The notes beneath the pieces were generated by a model that was not told the DNA's origin, did not search any database, and worked only from the letters and a program-made list of their open reading frames with translations. A stretch of 6,831 nt of DNA from UBA1081 sp045658165 (lineage in GTDB: Bacteria > Bacillota > Clostridia > Oscillospirales > Acutalibacteraceae), in contig JAZOUN010000038.1 in the NCBI GenBank assembly GCA_045658165.1, forward strand, positions 1-6,831, read 5' to 3'. The position numbers were made by a program, and so were the translations under genes. Below are positions 5,350-6,831 of the stretch, piece by piece (positions within the stretch are counted from its first letter, which is position 1; each line of letters starts with the position of its first letter).

Positions 5350-6765
5350 TTAAAATCTGTTTACAACATCGGCAAACACATCTGCAATTGTCTGAGCTGA
5401 ATTATAACCGAGAGAATTTGTTTCATGATAATGACTTCTGTCAAATCGGTCACGTCCGTTACTGAGGTATGCCTGAGTTTTATGAAGAACAAAATCATTA
5501 GGTGCAACAACATAACCTGTCATATCATTTGTGACACCGAAAACAAGAAGATTTTTATCACCTGCAATATCCGCCAACGGAGTAGGATTTATCTCAGGAC
5601 CTTTTCCTGTAGCTGAAGTTTCTGCATCCGCATAACCGCCATAAACAGTTTCGGGGAAACTTTCACCGGGAAGAAGGAGAATCTTCTGTTTACCGATATT
5701 GATATAAGTCATTTCTGTCTTAAGTGCAAGTCCGAGGTCACCTTTTTCATAAGGATATCTCTTTGAACTCATAACCTTAAGCATTGCAAGGAATGCAAGA
5801 ACTCCATTGTCCACAGGACAATAATACGGCTGACGAAGCACTGAAATATTACACTCAAGCTGTTCGTCATTATTTATAGAAAGTGCAGCAATACCGAGAC
5901 ATTCACCCTGAAGACGTGTACGCTCTTCTTTATCTTCACAGAAATCACCGGGATCAACAGCACCTATTGCTCCTATTCCGAAAAGAACATTTACATCTTT
6001 GTTTTCACAAATTGTTTTACGAAGATAATAAGGATAATCTGCACTTACCTTTAGATTACTTCCGCCAAGAGTATTCGGATGAGCAGCAAAATTAAGGAAC
6101 CAAGTTTCATTACTTCCATTATCAGGAACAAATCTTATTCGTGTAAGAACATCATGAAGAACAACAGGTTCTCTTTTATCAAACTGCGCTTCAGGGACAT
6201 GTGTTGTTCCGATATAAAGATTTCCTTCTGCTCTGTTCTCGTAAGCCTTGATTGAAACATTAACAATAGAATTAAGCAGCTTGTCCATATAACCGGGATT
6301 TTTACCTGTCTTGGGCAGTTTTCCCCAATATCCGACAGTATCAAAACCTGCATGGTTATGTGTACAACAGATATTCAGACTCTTACAATTGATCTTTTTT
6401 GAGTAAGAAGAGAACATATCTCTTACTTTAGCAACTTCAACTCTTGTAAGTCCGATGATATCGGCGCTTATCATCATTATACCGCCGTTATCACCACAAC
6501 CGATCCACATTGCACTTACAGTAATAGGATCATGTACACCTTCAATTTTCTTACCTGGACCGTGACCGGCAATCCAATATATCTGAGAATCCATATCATC
6601 TGGCATTACTTCGCAAGAAGCAAATCCGACTTTATATTTTTCACCCTCAAATTTATGAACATTATGTTTTGATATCTGCTGAACAGACATCTTTCTTTTT
6701 AATCGTTTTGCGCTATATTTAGATATACTTTTTACAGCTGAAGCGGCAAAATCTGCAATCGACAC
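5350..6765 (-). CDS. Neutral/alkaline ceramidase-like N-terminal-domain protein
   Basis: A 471-residue protein of the ceramidase N-terminal-domain type (zinc amidohydrolase fold), recognised by an ordered motif set. Numbered from the GTG start these are GFASCEVMP (47-55), CTHNHAG (134-140), NFAAHPNTLGG (225-235), SADYP (241-245), GIGAIGAVDPGD (263-274), PGESFPE (366-372), GYVV (418-421) and HYHETNSLGY (445-454). His136/138, His229, Glu368 and Tyr418 fit the zinc ligands known for neutral ceramidase. The nucleophilic Ser region seems to hold Gly, so ceramide hydrolysis is doubtful. No signal peptide is evident. A basic, amphipathic stretch of about 40 residues (SKYSAKRLKRKM) precedes the domain, suggesting a cytoplasmic or membrane-surface location. 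Start: GTG 6765 has GGAG eight bases upstream. A longer TTG start at 6822 would place the promoter inside the gene. The true substrate is unknown. Confidence 0.82.
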   Translation of the reverse strand: MSIADFAASAVKSISKYSAKRLKRKMSVQQISKHNVHKFEGEKYKVGFASCEVMPDDMDSQIYWIAGHGPGKKIEGVHDPITVSAMWIGCGDNGGIMMISADIIGLTRVEVAKVRDMFSSYSKKINCKSLNICCTHNHAGFDTVGYWGKLPKTGKNPGYMDKLLNSIVNVSIKAYENRAEGNLYIGTTHVPEAQFDKREPVVLHDVLTRIRFVPDNGSNETWFLNFAAHPNTLGGSNLKVSADYPYYLRKTICENKDVNVLFGIGAIGAVDPGDFCEDKEERTRLQGECLGIAALSINNDEQLECNISVLRQPYYCPVDNGVLAFLAMLKVMSSKRYPYEKGDLGLALKTEMTYINIGKQKILLLPGESFPETVYGGYADAETSATGKGPEINPTPLADIAGDKNLLVFGVTNDMTGYVVAPNDFVLHKTQAYLSNGRDRFDRSHYHETNSLGYNSAQTIADVFADVVNRF

Positions 6766-6773
6766 AAATATCA

Positions 6774-6777
6774 CTCC
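6774..6777 (-). promoter_or_regulatory. Ribosome binding site deciding the GTG start of the ceramidase-like gene
   Basis: GGAG on the minus strand lies eight bases before GTG (6763-6765). No ATG in a comparable position competes with it; the first in-frame ATG lies 25 codons further in and has no such site. Confidence 0.65.
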
Positions 6778-6793
6778 ATTTGCTTTTTTTATT

Positions 6794-6822
6794 ATTATAA
6801 TACATACTGTCAGAATCTTCAA
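6794..6822 (-). promoter_or_regulatory. Promoter of the ceramidase-like gene
   Basis: On the minus strand TTGAAG (6817-6822), a 17-base spacer and a perfect TATAAT (6794-6799). Transcription would begin near 6787, leaving a leader of about 20 bases before the GTG start. The gene therefore appears to be transcribed alone. Confidence 0.78.
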
Positions 6823-6831
6823 GACAGATTT

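Noticed and set aside
5883..6353. Short open frames overlapping the ceramidase-like gene on both strands
   Set aside because: They lie fully within a conserved, motif-bearing gene in other frames and show no family features.
6766..6822. A longer start (TTG 6822) for the ceramidase-like gene, adding a hydrophobic N-terminus that might look like a signal or membrane anchor
   Set aside because: This stretch contains the -35 TTGAAG and -10 TATAAT promoter boxes and the GGAG site for GTG 6765, so it is promoter and leader, not coding.
1..6831. CRISPR array, phage genes, toxin-antitoxin or defence island
   Set aside because: No regularly spaced repeats and no recognisable genes of these classes. 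All long stretches are assigned to other genes.

Overview
This window looks like a chromosomal segment of an AT-rich, low-GC Gram-positive bacterium. The best guess is a gut or rumen Clostridia of the Oscillospiraceae/Ruminococcus type. That guess rests on strong AGGAGG-type ribosome binding sites, near-consensus TTGACA/TATAAT promoters, a Firmicutes-style tRNA pair, a TetM-like chromosomal GTPase, and an IS3-family element whose proteins resemble, from memory, those common in gut Clostridia. No species can be named from the sequence alone.

Layout. (1) Positions 1-1881, minus strand: a ribosomal-protection-type GTPase of the EF-G/TetM superfamily, cut by the window edge so that its last few dozen residues are missing. 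(2) Positions 1972-2134, minus strand: two tRNA genes, one with anticodon CAU (Ile2 or Met) followed by tRNA-Trp(CCA). They are driven by a perfect-hexamer promoter (2155-2182) and closed by a hairpin/T-tract terminator (1925-1967) just before the GTPase gene. (3) Positions 2306-3934, plus strand: a secreted right-handed parallel beta-helix protein with a signal peptide, an internal cysteine ladder and an amphipathic C-terminal helix. (4) Positions 3970-5311: a complete IS3-family insertion sequence with TGAAC...GTTCA ends and a 3-bp TCA target duplication. Its orfA has a one-base frameshift and its DDE transposase orfB is intact. (5) Positions 5350-6765, minus strand: a protein of the neutral/alkaline ceramidase N-terminal-domain type, with its own promoter visible at 6794-6822.

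The most interesting observation is the IS insertion point. Removing the element and one copy of TCA rebuilds a strong GC-rich hairpin (CCCCCGATAT...ATATCGGGGG) with T-tracts on both strands. This is the shared bidirectional terminator between the convergent beta-helix and ceramidase-like genes, and the IS sits in its loop. The two host genes have therefore probably lost their common terminator. The IS carries its own insulation: a 13-bp hairpin that sequesters the orfA ribosome binding site, and a terminator after orfB.

I see no clear sign of a previously undescribed multi-gene system. The genes are a translation-factor GTPase, tRNAs, a cell-surface or secreted beta-helix protein and a hydrolase-family protein, with no evident operon logic linking them.
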